Below are positions 1-9,356 of a DNA stretch of 64,000 nucleotides, piece after piece. Within the stretch, counting starts at the first letter, position 1; the number at the start of each line of letters is the position of its first letter. Origin of the DNA: Agaribacterium sp. ZY112 (GTDB taxonomy: Bacteria; Pseudomonadota; Gammaproteobacteria; Pseudomonadales; Cellvibrionaceae); NCBI RefSeq assembly GCF_041346925.1, contig NZ_CP166840.1, positions 2,599,001 to 2,663,000 of the forward strand. Direction: 5' to 3'. A model generated the notes under the pieces. That model was not told the origin of the DNA. It did no database searches and saw only the letters and a list, made by a program, of their open reading frames with translations. Both the position numbers and the translations under genes were made by a program.

Positions 1-1
1 T

Positions 2-49
2 TATGATGATTCAGGCCGCCTTTTGAATAGAACAGAATTGGCTCGTTAA
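2..49 (+). CDS. 3' end of an upstream Rhs/YD-repeat gene (partial)
   Basis: The first bases read in frame as a YD-repeat ending, YDDSGRLLNRTELAR, followed by TAA at 47-49. The Y-D-x-x-G-R-L pattern is the hallmark of YD/Rhs repeats. Only the last 15 codons are inside the window, so the parent gene lies to the left. It shows that the locus holds several rhs-type genes in tandem on the same strand. Confidence 0.6.
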   Translation, partial: YDDSGRLLNRTELAR

Positions 50-127
50 AAGTTTTTTGAATTGAGCTATTTTCTATAAAAAATTAACATGGTGAAAATT
101 AGATGGACTTTATTAGGGGTGACGATT

Positions 128-3100
128 ATGTCTAAACAAATGCACTTTATTTATGGTGCTGTTCTGGCCGTTACTGGTGTGTCACATGGAGCTTGGGCGA
201 ATCAGACAACGACGAGTTATACTTACAATGATGCGGGTCAAGTAACCTCTGTTGATGGTCCTCGTGTTGATGTGAATGATGTTAGTACTTTTGAATACAA
301 TGATAATTACTTGTTAACCAAAGCTACTAATGCGCTTGGGCACGAGGTGCAGATTCAAGAGTACGATGCTTATGGAAACCCTAGTGTAGTTGTTGATGAA
401 AATGGCGTTACAACTCGCTATGGTTACCATATAAGAGGTTGGTTAGAAAGCACACATATTGAATCGTCACCACAAACTGTGTCTGAAAGCCGAGTGTACG
501 ACGGTGTTGGTAATTTAGTGCAAGTGACTACAGCTACTTCTGGGGTTTTTACTTTGGAGTACGATGCAGCTAACCGTTTAACCGCTGTTGTAAACTCATT
601 AAATGAACGAATGGAATATAGCCTTGATGCTGCAGGTAATGTGTTGAGCGTTAAGGTGTATGCTGCTGATGGCTCGCTTGTTATGCAGGAGCTGAATAAA
701 TATGACGAATTAAGCCGCCTAATGGAGGCTCAAGGTAATGATGGGCAGAGTAGCAGCTATAAGTACGATGCTAATGACAACCTTATTGAATCCTACGATT
801 CTTTTGCTAACTTAAATACAAATAATTACGATGCGTTAAATCGAATTGAGCAAAGCATTGATAGAGCGGGCAACCCTATTTCATTGTCTTACAACAGTTC
901 TGATCAAATTACCTCCGTTACGGATCAGCGAGGTAATGTAACAAGCTATGAATACGATTACCTAGGTAACTTAATTAAGCTAAGCAGCCCTGATACAGGG
1001 GTTTCGGATTATGTCTATGATGATGCAAGTAATCTCATTAATCAGTCTGATGCTAATGGTGTTCAAGTTAGCTATAGCTACGATGCTCTGAATAGATTAA
1101 CGGGTATTAACTATGCCAATGCACCGAGCTTAAATATTAACTATCGTTATGACGACTTTGAAGCGGGTTCTAATTTTGGCCGAGGAAAATTGGCTGAGGT
1201 AAATGATGGTAGTGGTTATACCCGTTATCGTTATGATGCTCTTGGACAAGTTACAAACCGAGATTACCAAATAAATGGTAATCCGTTCAGCATTTCTAAT
1301 ACCTATTCTCCTGCAGGTCTTCTTGAGAGTACACGTTATCCAAGTGGGCGCTTAGTTCGTTATGAGTATGATGAACTTGGGCGAGTGCAGGCTTTATACA
1401 CTCAGGCAGAAGGCGGCAGTGAACAGGGCATTGTTGCACAAATTCAATATTTACCCTTTGGTCCTGTAAGTAGCTGGACCTATGGCAATGGTGTTGTTCA
1501 CTCAGCTAACTATGATTTGGATTATCGTCTTACTGCTTTGGCAGCCTCGGGGTCGTTGAATGTATTGGACCTTGAGTACGGTTACGATACAAATAACAAT
1601 ATTACAGAGTTAGATAACAATGAGCGTATACAAACCTCGCAACGTTTTGACTATACGGTTCTTGATCAAGTTAAAAGCGCGAGTGGAGCCTATGGGGACG
1701 TAGATTATATCTATGACCAAGTTGGTAATCGCTTAAGTCGTAGTATTACTAAAGATTCAACCGATACTGAAAATTATGTGTATGCAGCTGATTCTAATCG
1801 CTTGCAGAAGGTGAATACCGAAGGTGGCTCTAGAGATTTATTTTACGATGCCAATGGTAATTTAATAGATGATCTATCGCAGCAAGTGATGAGCTGGGTT
1901 TATGGTGTGGATAATCGCCCAGAATCGGTCAGTATTGAAGGGCAGGAAATACACTACAGGCATAATTATTTGGGGCAGCGTGTATTAAAATCACAGGGTT
2001 CTAGTGTTCGTTATTTTCACTATAACAGCCAAGGGCAACTAATCGCAGTTAGTGATGAAACGGGCACCTTTGTTGAAGAGTATATTTATCTGAATGATCA
2101 GCTGGTCGCGTATTTAACTGAGGCGCAAGAGCCTGTGCTTCCATTACTTCCTGCTAGTACCTCTGTTGTTGGAGGGCGTTCATTAGTTGGTGATGACGTT
2201 ACCTTAACTCTACCGTTAGATACAATACCGTCTCCTTCAAGCGTTCAGTGGTCATCTTCTATTGATGGTTTTCTTGGTGAAGGTTCTCCGTTGATAATCT
2301 CAAATCTATCTGTTGGTGCTCATCAGATTCAGGCTCAAGTGCAAGACAGCAATCAACAATATCAGACGGTTGTTTTAGATATTTACATCTACGCTGAAGA
2401 TGTTTTATTGCAAACAAGTTTTGATGATGCAAGTGCGCTGGATTCGTGGGCGATTGTCGATATTGGTGATAATCAAGGCCCTTCAGTTTGGGCGGTTGAA
2501 AATGAAGAGCTGGTTCAGAGCTCCAATATCTTTAAGTGGCATGATGCGGAGGCGGGTAGTTATATATATTATGAACCAGGTAGCGAATGGACAAATTACA
2601 CTGCGAGTGTGAGCTTACGCTCTTCTGATAATGATGGCTTGGGCTTATCTTTTAGAGCGCAAAATAAAGATAATTATTATCGATTTTTTATGGATCATGA
2701 GCGTACTCTACGTAAGTTGATACGAGTACAAAATGGTGAAAAAACCATCTTGCATTCTGACACAATTAAATATGTGATTGATCAAGACTATGACCTAAAA
2801 ATCAGCGCGATCGGAGATCAGATCGAAATAAAAATAGATGGTGAACGCTGGTATAAAGGTACCGATGACGCTTTATCTCAAGGTACGGTATCACTCTTTG
2901 TCTGGGGTGCGCAGAATGCTTACTTTGATGACCTCAAAGTGGTGAATGCCAATATAGAAAATACTTTACCGGTGATGTCCATTGGAGATCACAGTACAAA
3001 TATTACCTTAGGTGAAACAGCACATTTTGCAGCGACAGCCAGTGATGCTGAAGACGGGGATCTCAGCTCGCGTATTCGTTGGGCTTCAAGCGTTGACGGT

Positions 3101-3796
3101 GATTTAGGTAATGGTACCGCTCTTCAGGTGGCCGACTTAAGTTCTGGTTTGCATACGATTACGGCAAGTATTGTGGATAGTCGTTTTGGTAAAGCGGAAA
3201 CAGAGCTGTTTATCAGAGTTAATGCCGCATCTAATATGAGCTTGTTGCAAGAAGGTTTTGATATGGCTGAGTCATTAGAGTCATGGTCGATTGTTGATTT
3301 GGGGGTAACAGGTGGCCCATCAGTTTGGACCGTAGAGGCTGGTGAGCTAGTTCAAAACTCCAATATTCATGATCTCAGTAATATGGAAAACGGCAGCTTT
3401 ATCTATTACAAGACTGGCCTAGCTTGGATGGATTATCGTGCGAGTGTGACCTTGCGCTCAAGTGATGACGACGGTTTAGGTTTGTCGTTTAGATTGCAAG
3501 ATCAGCATAATTATTATCGTTTTGTAATGGATGCTCAGCGCTCTTACAGAAAGCTGATAAAAATGGTGGATGGTGTAGTGACGACACTGCACTCCGACAC
3601 GGTGAATTATGTTATTGATCAGGAATACGCACTTGAAGTCAGCGCAATTGGTAATGTTATTGAGGTTCACCTTGATGGTGAACTTTGGTATAGCGGAGTT
3701 GATGACAGCTTGAATCATGGAACTGTCGCGCCATATATTTGGGCCGAGCAAAAAGCGTATTTTGATAATCTTGAAGTTAATACACAGGGGAATTAA
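128..3796 (+). CDS. Secreted Rhs/YD-repeat shell protein with two LamG-like modules
   Basis: Start at 128 is preferred over the in-frame ATG at 89. It follows an AGGGGTGA ribosome site and gives a clean Sec signal peptide ending ...SHGAWA (about residue 24). Residues 25-670 are YD repeats (YDANDNLIE, YDALNRI, YEYDELGR and similar), which in Rhs proteins form the hollow beta-shell. An Ig/PKD-like stretch follows (about 680-755), then two copies of a roughly 180-residue concanavalin/LamG-like module (about 758-942 and 1037-1221) separated by a second Ig-like stretch. The modules share SLRSSD(N/D)DGLGLSFR and NYYRF. The conserved Rhs core (DPxGRY...DPIG) is missing here and is encoded by the next gene, which overlaps the stop by one base. 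No PAAR or T6SS N-terminus is present, so export is probably Sec-dependent. Role as toxin carrier or adhesin is inferred. Confidence 0.85.
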   Translation: MSKQMHFIYGAVLAVTGVSHGAWANQTTTSYTYNDAGQVTSVDGPRVDVNDVSTFEYNDNYLLTKATNALGHEVQIQEYDAYGNPSVVVDENGVTTRYGYHIRGWLESTHIESSPQTVSESRVYDGVGNLVQVTTATSGVFTLEYDAANRLTAVVNSLNERMEYSLDAAGNVLSVKVYAADGSLVMQELNKYDELSRLMEAQGNDGQSSSYKYDANDNLIESYDSFANLNTNNYDALNRIEQSIDRAGNPISLSYNSSDQITSVTDQRGNVTSYEYDYLGNLIKLSSPDTGVSDYVYDDASNLINQSDANGVQVSYSYDALNRLTGINYANAPSLNINYRYDDFEAGSNFGRGKLAEVNDGSGYTRYRYDALGQVTNRDYQINGNPFSISNTYSPAGLLESTRYPSGRLVRYEYDELGRVQALYTQAEGGSEQGIVAQIQYLPFGPVSSWTYGNGVVHSANYDLDYRLTALAASGSLNVLDLEYGYDTNNNITELDNNERIQTSQRFDYTVLDQVKSASGAYGDVDYIYDQVGNRLSRSITKDSTDTENYVYAADSNRLQKVNTEGGSRDLFYDANGNLIDDLSQQVMSWVYGVDNRPESVSIEGQEIHYRHNYLGQRVLKSQGSSVRYFHYNSQGQLIAVSDETGTFVEEYIYLNDQLVAYLTEAQEPVLPLLPASTSVVGGRSLVGDDVTLTLPLDTIPSPSSVQWSSSIDGFLGEGSPLIISNLSVGAHQIQAQVQDSNQQYQTVVLDIYIYAEDVLLQTSFDDASALDSWAIVDIGDNQGPSVWAVENEELVQSSNIFKWHDAEAGSYIYYEPGSEWTNYTASVSLRSSDNDGLGLSFRAQNKDNYYRFFMDHERTLRKLIRVQNGEKTILHSDTIKYVIDQDYDLKISAIGDQIEIKIDGERWYKGTDDALSQGTVSLFVWGAQNAYFDDLKVVNANIENTLPVMSIGDHSTNITLGETAHFAATASDAEDGDLSSRIRWASSVDGDLGNGTALQVADLSSGLHTITASIVDSRFGKAETELFIRVNAASNMSLLQEGFDMAESLESWSIVDLGVTGGPSVWTVEAGELVQNSNIHDLSNMENGSFIYYKTGLAWMDYRASVTLRSSDDDGLGLSFRLQDQHNYYRFVMDAQRSYRKLIKMVDGVVTTLHSDTVNYVIDQEYALEVSAIGNVIEVHLDGELWYSGVDDSLNHGTVAPYIWAEQKAYFDNLEVNTQGN

Positions 3797-4569
3797 TGAT
3801 GAATAAATATATGTTGTTAATACTGTCTGTGTTTTTCTCTGCGTCATTATGTGCTGAAAGCAAATTGTTGTTTGTACACAGTGATCACTTAGGTACGCCA
3901 CAAGTACTGACCGATGAAAACCAAACGGTAGTTTGGCAGGTAGAAAGTCAAACACCATTTGGTGAGGTTGATATAAATGAGGATCCCGATGGTGATGGTC
4001 AGTTAGTTGAATTAAATACTCGTTTTCCTGGGCAGTACTTTGATGAGGAAACGGGGATGAATTATAACTACTATCGGACTTATGACCCGAGTTTGGGTAG
4101 GTATATTCAGAGTGATCCGATTGGTATCTTACGTGACTATAGTGATCCAGCATTAAAAGTTGCTATTCAGGTTGGGGTTGTCGAGGAAACTGGTTTTGCA
4201 AACGAGTCTCTAAATCATTTGTATGGTTATGTAGGGCAAAACCCAGTAGGTTGGTATGATCCATATGGCTTGGCAAAGAAAGGTGGAGGGGGGAAAGGAG
4301 AGCGAGGCTTTACAGGTAAAGCATCTGGGTCTAAGAATCCTTTCAAACATTATAAACCACACCCGACAGATCCAAATAAGGTCATTTATAAGCACCCTCA
4401 GACAGGTAAAAATATTATTAAACCAAAGCCCGCTGGCTTTCCAGGTCCTAAGGTACCTTGGGCTGTCCCAATTATTATATGGGACATAATACAAAATCAG
4501 TGTATCTACGGTGGACCTATGGCAAATAACCCTTTCGCATGTCCTCAGCCCCAGGGGCCTCAATGTTAA
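3796..4569 (+). CDS. Rhs core domain with variable C-terminal tip, separate polypeptide
   Basis: 257 residues with its own signal peptide (MNKYMLLILSVFFSASLCA). The Rhs-associated core follows: HSDHLGTPQVLTDE (about 29-42), FPGQYFDEETGMNYNYYRTYDPSLGRY and SDPIG (about 77-112), then LYGYVGQNPVGWYDPYGL (about 141-158). The last 100 residues diverge as Rhs/toxin tips do: Gly/Lys-rich, then KNPFKHYKPHPTDPNKVIYK, a hydrophobic stretch and a Cys-containing tail. I do not recognise a catalytic domain in the tip. The gene begins within the stop codon of the shell gene (TAATG), so translation is probably coupled. A second ATG at 3799 is better spaced from the AGGGG at 3786-3790. In ordinary Rhs proteins this core is fused to the repeats, so this is a split architecture. 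Confidence 0.8.
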   Translation: MMNKYMLLILSVFFSASLCAESKLLFVHSDHLGTPQVLTDENQTVVWQVESQTPFGEVDINEDPDGDGQLVELNTRFPGQYFDEETGMNYNYYRTYDPSLGRYIQSDPIGILRDYSDPALKVAIQVGVVEETGFANESLNHLYGYVGQNPVGWYDPYGLAKKGGGGKGERGFTGKASGSKNPFKHYKPHPTDPNKVIYKHPQTGKNIIKPKPAGFPGPKVPWAVPIIIWDIIQNQCIYGGPMANNPFACPQPQGPQC

Positions 4570-4588
4570 TTGATGCTGGAGTGTTTTT

Positions 4589-5071
4589 ATGAAAGATTTA
4601 GATCACTTATTCTCTCTGGCTTGCGAAGACTGGGATCGTGGCCTTTTAAAAGAGGCCTATAGTAAGTTTAAGTTGGGAGCAGAGAAGGGGCACCCAAGCT
4701 CACAAAATAATCTGGGTGTGTTTTACGAGTGTGGCTATTATGTTGAATCAAATTATGAATTAGCTATATTTTGGTATAGTAAGGCGGCATCTGGGGACGA
4801 AATTGCGTCATTATCAAATTTGGGTGATCTTTTTTTGAAAATGGGCAGGGTCGAAGATGCGATTACGTGGTATGTAAAATCCTCCTCTTTTGACGATGGT
4901 GATGCACTCTATGAGCTCGCAAAGATATACCTTCTTGATGGGTTTTCTGGAAAGGATGAGAAGCGCGCTATTTCGTACCTTCAAGAGGCCTTGAAAAGCA
5001 ATAGTATTACTCCAAATTCGCTTGATAATGCAAAACACACTCTTGATGCGCTAATTTCCAATCATAAATAA
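4589..5071 (+). CDS. Sel1/TPR-repeat protein, candidate immunity protein
   Basis: 160 residues of Sel1-like repeats with no signal peptide: a helical pair near 18-50 (AYSKFKLGAEKGHPSSQNNLG), another near 57-85 (AIFWYSKAASGDEIASLSNLG) and a third near 92-120 (AITWYVKSSSFDDGDALYELA). These are protein-protein interaction solenoids. The gene starts 20 bases after the Rhs core/tip gene, behind a GGAG ribosome site. That is exactly where polymorphic toxin loci carry the immunity gene, and Sel1 proteins are known among such partners. The immunity role is inferred from position only. Confidence 0.75.
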   Translation: MKDLDHLFSLACEDWDRGLLKEAYSKFKLGAEKGHPSSQNNLGVFYECGYYVESNYELAIFWYSKAASGDEIASLSNLGDLFLKMGRVEDAITWYVKSSSFDDGDALYELAKIYLLDGFSGKDEKRAISYLQEALKSNSITPNSLDNAKHTLDALISNHK

Positions 5072-5103
5072 AGAATGAATTGGTTTTTATTGAAAAAATA
5101 ATA

Positions 5104-5132
5104 AGGACACCCACTTAGTTGTCCCTATTTTA
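5104..5132 (+). terminator. Possible weak intrinsic terminator after the Sel1 gene
   Basis: GGACA (5105-5109) pairs with TGTCC (5120-5124) around a 10-base loop, followed by CTATTTTAT. The stem is only 5 bp, so this is a weak candidate. It sits 33 bases after the Sel1 stop and before the next rhs gene. Confidence 0.3.
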
Positions 5133-5197
5133 TAATCTGGTCTAGATAAAAACTCTACTGTACTATATAGAATAATCGATAATTTAGAGAAGCAATC

Positions 5198-6937
5198 ATG
5201 TGGAGAAATATTTGTAAAGCGGTGTGGGTTTTAGCTATTACTAGCACTAAGTGTTTTTCTTACACGGTTAATGATCCGTCACCGTCATATACTATCTACT
5301 ATGAATGGTACAACAGTAGAGAAGAGGCAGTGCAAAGATGTAAAACATTTGTGCCCGGTGTGGAGCCTGTATGCTTTGGGCCAGCAAATGTTGTGCAGGC
5401 TGGATGGGTACAATCTCCAGATGTGGATACGCATGATGCGCATTTTTTAATGGCTGCGCACCCCATGTTTTATTTGTCGGGTGCCCAATCCTACTTTCCA
5501 ACATGCCCTGTTGCGGGAAACCCAATCAATTTGAATTCTGGTTATAAGGTTCAAGAAGAACTTGATTTTTCGAGTCAAACATTCCAGTTTTCGAGGTTTT
5601 ATAGTTCCTCAAGCGATTACCCAGGTAGAGCAATTGGTCTAAATTGGAGGCATTCTTTTGATTACAGTCTCGATGGGATAGTTCCTTTACATCAAGCTGA
5701 AAGTGTTAGGCTGTTGAGCGGCGGTACTCTTTCAACTGCTCCGCCAGTGAATGAAAGGTATAATAGTCCCGAGGAAGCGTGTAATTTGGGGTGGTTGTTT
5801 CATACACGTTGGGAGTATCTGGGGGGGAGTTTGGCGGTTGGAACATCCTCTCGTTTAATTGGGGATAGACAGTGTGAAATTTTGAAAAGTGGGGACGTTG
5901 TCGCAAGGTTTTTAATTAAATCAGATTTTGGTATTTCTGTAGCTTCGTTGCCAAGCAGCGAGCGTGAAAGTATAAAAACAGTTACGGTTCCCAATGGGAA
6001 TACCTATGTTTTCATTTGGGATGATGATGTTTACGAGCCTCAATCTGGGCAGCCTGTTGTCTTAAAAAAAAATGAGCATGGTTGGATGTTTATTGATGAG
6101 GAAAACAATATTGTTCAGTTTCAGGATGGTTTGATTTCATCGGTTTTATATAGTGGCGGCACAAAATATAGTATTAAGAGGGATTCTCTAGGTTATATCG
6201 AAGCTATTGAAAGGAATGGCGAAGATGTTTTGATTTTTGAATATAACGATAAATATTTAATAGAAAAAATAAAATCCTCGGATAAGGAAATTTTTTATAC
6301 CTATGATGATTTAAGTAATCTATCGACGGTAAGTAATGGGGAGGACGGTGTTCGCTATCTATACGAGGATACACGCTTTCCCAGCGCGCTCACGGCACGA
6401 GCTACACTCGCTGGTAAAAAACGTTCAAGCTGGATTTATGATGCGAAGGGAAGGGCCGTTTCATCCTATCTTGGTGATGGACAACAGCGAGTGGATATTG
6501 AATATGCAGACTTTGACGACGCAATAAATCCAAAAGTAAATGTAACGAATTCGCTGGGTAAGACAACGGTTTATCATTACACGACAGGTTTATTGTCTAG
6601 ACGTATTGAGTCAATAGTAGGGCAGGAAACGAGTAATTGCTTAGAGTCGAATACAAGTTACAAATATACTGAAAATGGTAGGTTATCAAAAGTAACAGAT
6701 AGTCGAGGATACGTAACAACTTACTTATACAATGAAAGAGGGCTTCAAGTTAAAAAAATACAGGCTGTCGGAACGACAGAGGAAAATATAATAGAAACTG
6801 AGTGGCATCCAACCTTAAACCTACCTGAAAAAGTCACAACAGATACGTCGATAAGCACTTACAAATATGATTCAAAAGGTCGAATGCTTAGCAATAGCGT
6901 TGAGCCTACAGATCAAGGGGGTAGAGATCTTGAATAA
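5198..6937 (+). CDS. Truncated Rhs-family protein with DUF6531-type N-terminus
   Basis: 579 residues with a Sec signal (MWRNICKAVWVLAITSTKCFS). A Cys-containing N-terminal segment leads into CPVAGNPINLNSGYKVQEE and the FSRFYSS...GLNWRHSFDYSL block, which matches DUF6531, the domain that opens many Rhs proteins. YD repeats follow (for example YKYDSKGRM near the end). The frame stops at 6937 in the middle of the repeats. It lacks the remaining shell, the core and any tip, so it is about one third of a normal Rhs protein. The DNA beyond is decayed and contains IS3 remains, which suggests that recombination or insertion removed the 3' part. It may be a non-functional remnant or a repeat donor. 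Confidence 0.75.
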   Translation: MWRNICKAVWVLAITSTKCFSYTVNDPSPSYTIYYEWYNSREEAVQRCKTFVPGVEPVCFGPANVVQAGWVQSPDVDTHDAHFLMAAHPMFYLSGAQSYFPTCPVAGNPINLNSGYKVQEELDFSSQTFQFSRFYSSSSDYPGRAIGLNWRHSFDYSLDGIVPLHQAESVRLLSGGTLSTAPPVNERYNSPEEACNLGWLFHTRWEYLGGSLAVGTSSRLIGDRQCEILKSGDVVARFLIKSDFGISVASLPSSERESIKTVTVPNGNTYVFIWDDDVYEPQSGQPVVLKKNEHGWMFIDEENNIVQFQDGLISSVLYSGGTKYSIKRDSLGYIEAIERNGEDVLIFEYNDKYLIEKIKSSDKEIFYTYDDLSNLSTVSNGEDGVRYLYEDTRFPSALTARATLAGKKRSSWIYDAKGRAVSSYLGDGQQRVDIEYADFDDAINPKVNVTNSLGKTTVYHYTTGLLSRRIESIVGQETSNCLESNTSYKYTENGRLSKVTDSRGYVTTYLYNERGLQVKKIQAVGTTEENIIETEWHPTLNLPEKVTTDTSISTYKYDSKGRMLSNSVEPTDQGGRDLE

Positions 6938-7824
6938 CAAAACTAGGGCTAGGTTGAACCTTCCATAGCTTAAAGAGTCCCGGTGCGGGTCTCACATTTC
7001 ATATGGTTGGGCGGCAATTACTTTCGCCTGGTTTTGTTTGTTTCTCAAGAAGGTAGTGTTTTAAAAATTGCAGGGTGAAATAGCCTATATGTCTTTTGGT
7101 AGTAATGGTTGGCATTTCTATCTAAAAATAGTGAAGTTGATTTTTGATATTACGATTTAGTGTAACGTTTCTTTATTAGGTGAGCTTGTGAGTACCCTAT
7201 ATATTATTTTCTTTAGCCCAAAACTAATCTTACATGCAATGCTCGATTGGTTCTGAAGCGGCGAATAATTTAGTGCTTGTAATTTATGGTCAACCATTCT
7301 TTCTTTTGTTTTTGTGAGTCAAGGGCGCGTAGCGCTTCGAAGGAGCTTGCCCTTGATTCGCGGAAATAAAACTGGAGGGCTTAAATCAAGAGCTCGCAGC
7401 ATAGTCCCCGTCTGAGCGGGCAGTGTCTGGTTGATCGCGTGTAGGCTGGTGCATGTTGTTGATGTTTGTGTTTTCGCTATAGAAATTTGCGAGTGTTCTA
7501 TTTTTATCTTTTTAAGTATACCTTTGCATAGAAAGTAAGTGCTTTAGTCTTGAGGCTAGATGGGCCACCTTTTAATGTATCTGTTTTTTCTGTGTCAAGT
7601 GCCTGTTCTAAAACTTAGGTCGTCGAAGTAATGCGCTTAGAAGCCTTGTAGAATAATTCGGTCTTGAATAGGTTATTGGTTTCGTTGTTGTAAAGCCATG
7701 GTAATACCTATGTGGCGGATACCATTCCTGTTATAACCCAAGAGCAAGCTATTTTAGGCTATGTACCTACCGGAACCTAACCCGATAATGCACACACCTT
7801 CACTTAACTATGTGGAGGTGCTAA
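6938..7824. other. Gene-free, probably decayed stretch
   Basis: No frame of convincing length or composition is visible on either strand. The stretch separates the truncated rhs gene from the IS3-type orfA and contains one clear inverted repeat (7319-7356). It is probably leftover rhs or insertion-sequence DNA that can no longer be read. Confidence 0.5.
7319..7356. repeat. Inverted repeat TCAAGGGC...GCCCTTGA
   Basis: Perfect 8-bp arms (7319-7326 and 7349-7356) enclose 22 bases that include the smaller palindromic stretch GCGTAGCGCTTCG. There is no T-tract, so it is not a typical terminator. It could be an IS end or a structured recombination site; the function is unknown. Confidence 0.5.
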
Positions 7825-8160
7825 ATGGCCAGACGCAAACATTACAATTTCTACGATGATGATTTTAAGGCAACCGCAGTTGCTTTAACCGAGATTCCCG
7901 GAGTGCTAGATAAAGACGTTACTGAAGCGCTCGATATTCATGAGGTTATGCTTTACCTTTGGCGTATGAAAATGCGCCGAGGCCAACTCATGCCTAAGAA
8001 AAAAGATATTCAGATCGATCCAGAGCTTAAAGCGGAACTAAAGCGCTTGCGTAAGCTAGAGCGTGAACACAATCTCCTTCAGGAGGAGCACACTCTTTTA
8101 AAAAAAGCCATCCAGCACTCTTTGCAACAAAAAGGGAAATCTTCGAGTTCATCGAACTGA
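7825..8160 (+). CDS. IS3-family transposase OrfA
   Basis: 111 residues in the usual OrfA layout: an N-terminal helix-turn-helix that binds the terminal repeats (FYDDDFKATAVALTE...EALDIHEVMLYLWR) and a C-terminal leucine zipper (about 70-95, LRKLEREHNLLQEEHTLLKKA). A GGAGG ribosome site precedes ATG. A run of seven A at 8100-8106 lies where IS3 elements use -1 frameshifting to make OrfAB, and OrfB is indeed in the -1 frame. Because OrfB is truncated, the element is dead or incomplete. Confidence 0.8.
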   Translation: MARRKHYNFYDDDFKATAVALTEIPGVLDKDVTEALDIHEVMLYLWRMKMRRGQLMPKKKDIQIDPELKAELKRLRKLEREHNLLQEEHTLLKKAIQHSLQQKGKSSSSSN

Positions 8161-8396
8161 ATCGTGATAAGCACTCTATATCACTGATGTGCCGCCTTTA
8201 TGATGTCAGTCGAGATGGATTCAATTCTTGGCGACGGCGCGGTCCGAGCCTTCGTGAACAAGAAGATGCTGAACACCTCGCCCTGATAACTAATATTTTC
8301 CATCGCCATGACGGTTGTTACGGAAGCCCCAAAATTACACGCGAGATGCGTAAACTTGATGTACGCATTGGGCAAAAGCTAAGCTGCTCTCATTAA
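8100..8396 (+). pseudogene. Truncated IS3-family OrfB (5' part only)
   Basis: In the -1 frame relative to OrfA the DNA reads EIFEFIELNRDKHSISLMCR, then the start of an IS3 OrfB including VSRDGFNSWRRRG and HDGCYGSPKITREMRKL. The frame ends at 8396 after about 90 codons, before any of the DDE catalytic residues. The normal OrfB continues for about 200 more residues, so the transposase is a relic. Confidence 0.75.
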
Positions 8397-9356
8397 TAAC
8401 TAATCCGAAGGGCTTCTCGTTTAGCTTACCTTTATAGACGTTTGTGGCAAAGTAGCACACTCTCAGCTATGACCCACAAGGCTGGAGGTTTGAAATGTTA
8501 GTCAAATATTCTTGAGTAAGGTCATTTATCTTACATAACGCTTACAGACAGTCTCGAATGCAGTGCGCTAGATAGAGAGCTCGAGAAAATTGATAGCTTG
8601 AAGGCATCAATATAGGTGTTGTTAACTTTGATGTAGTTGATGGTATGGATGCTGCTAGAGCGTTTTGGATGTGCTGGGGTAATGAGCGTCCACGTGTGGA
8701 AAAACGCTCTTATCTATCGTTAATCGGTCTAAATAGTCCGTGACTAAATTAGCTTAATGAGCATGTCTCTAAATGTAGTTGTTGGTATTTCCATCGCTCT
8801 ACACTCTGTTCTGATACCTCGATATGTGCCGCCTCTCGGTTCTGGGGGTTAAATAGGTGTGTCCAGTCTGATTTTTACGTACGCTTAGCGTAATAAATGA
8901 TGCCCATTACCCGCGTTTTTAGTCCCTTAATATCATCATCAGGGTTATATGCAGCCTGAGAGGTATTCATGAACCTTTGGTCTGGGTTGTGCAATAACAC
9001 TATGATTCTAAGTTATCAGTAGTTGTTTATGTGGGGTGCTAAGGCAAGCTGTTCGTTAGAACTAGGGGGGAGGCGGGTGTTTAGGTATTTGAACTTGCAT
9101 GTGGATGGTGCCACTTGAATGGTAATGTTTTGTTGTTACTTTTCTATAAGGTGCCTTTATTACGTTACTATTTGTAGGGGGTAGTGGTGCACATAGGCTC
9201 TTATTTCTTAATCTAGTGTATTTAGGTTAGTGATTCTGGGTGTAGCCTTTTTGCGTTACCTTTTGCATCTGTTCCCATTTTGGGTTACTGTTGGATTATG
9301 TGTCGTCTTTTGGTTACTATAGTCGAGATGTTAATAGTGTGTAAAAGGGCCTGATC
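8397..9356. other. Decayed intergenic region after the IS3 relic
   Basis: Frames are short and broken. One stretch (8410-8507) reads RRASRLAYLYRRLWQSSTLS and on to a stop; another (8521-8743) resembles a glycosyltransferase start and is listed separately. The last 300 bases before 9357 should hold the promoter of the SatD/DUF3307 unit, but I cannot assign -35/-10 boxes with confidence. Confidence 0.4.
8521..8743 (+). pseudogene. Possible glycosyltransferase family 25 N-terminal relic
   Basis: Read with two frame changes, the DNA gives VIYLT, then LTDSLECSALDRELEKIDSL, then INIGVVNFDVVDGMDAARA. This resembles the family 25 start, where an INL/ISL strand, an R-x-E segment and a closing V-D-G occur in that order. 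The rest of the frame (RPRVEKRSYLSLIGLNSP) is unfamiliar. The likeness is weak and could be chance. Confidence 0.2.

Noticed and set aside
3476..4153. 225-codon minus-strand frame across the end of the rhs shell gene
   Set aside because: It lies opposite two well-supported genes, has low-complexity His/Ser/Tyr composition typical of antisense frames and no ribosome site.
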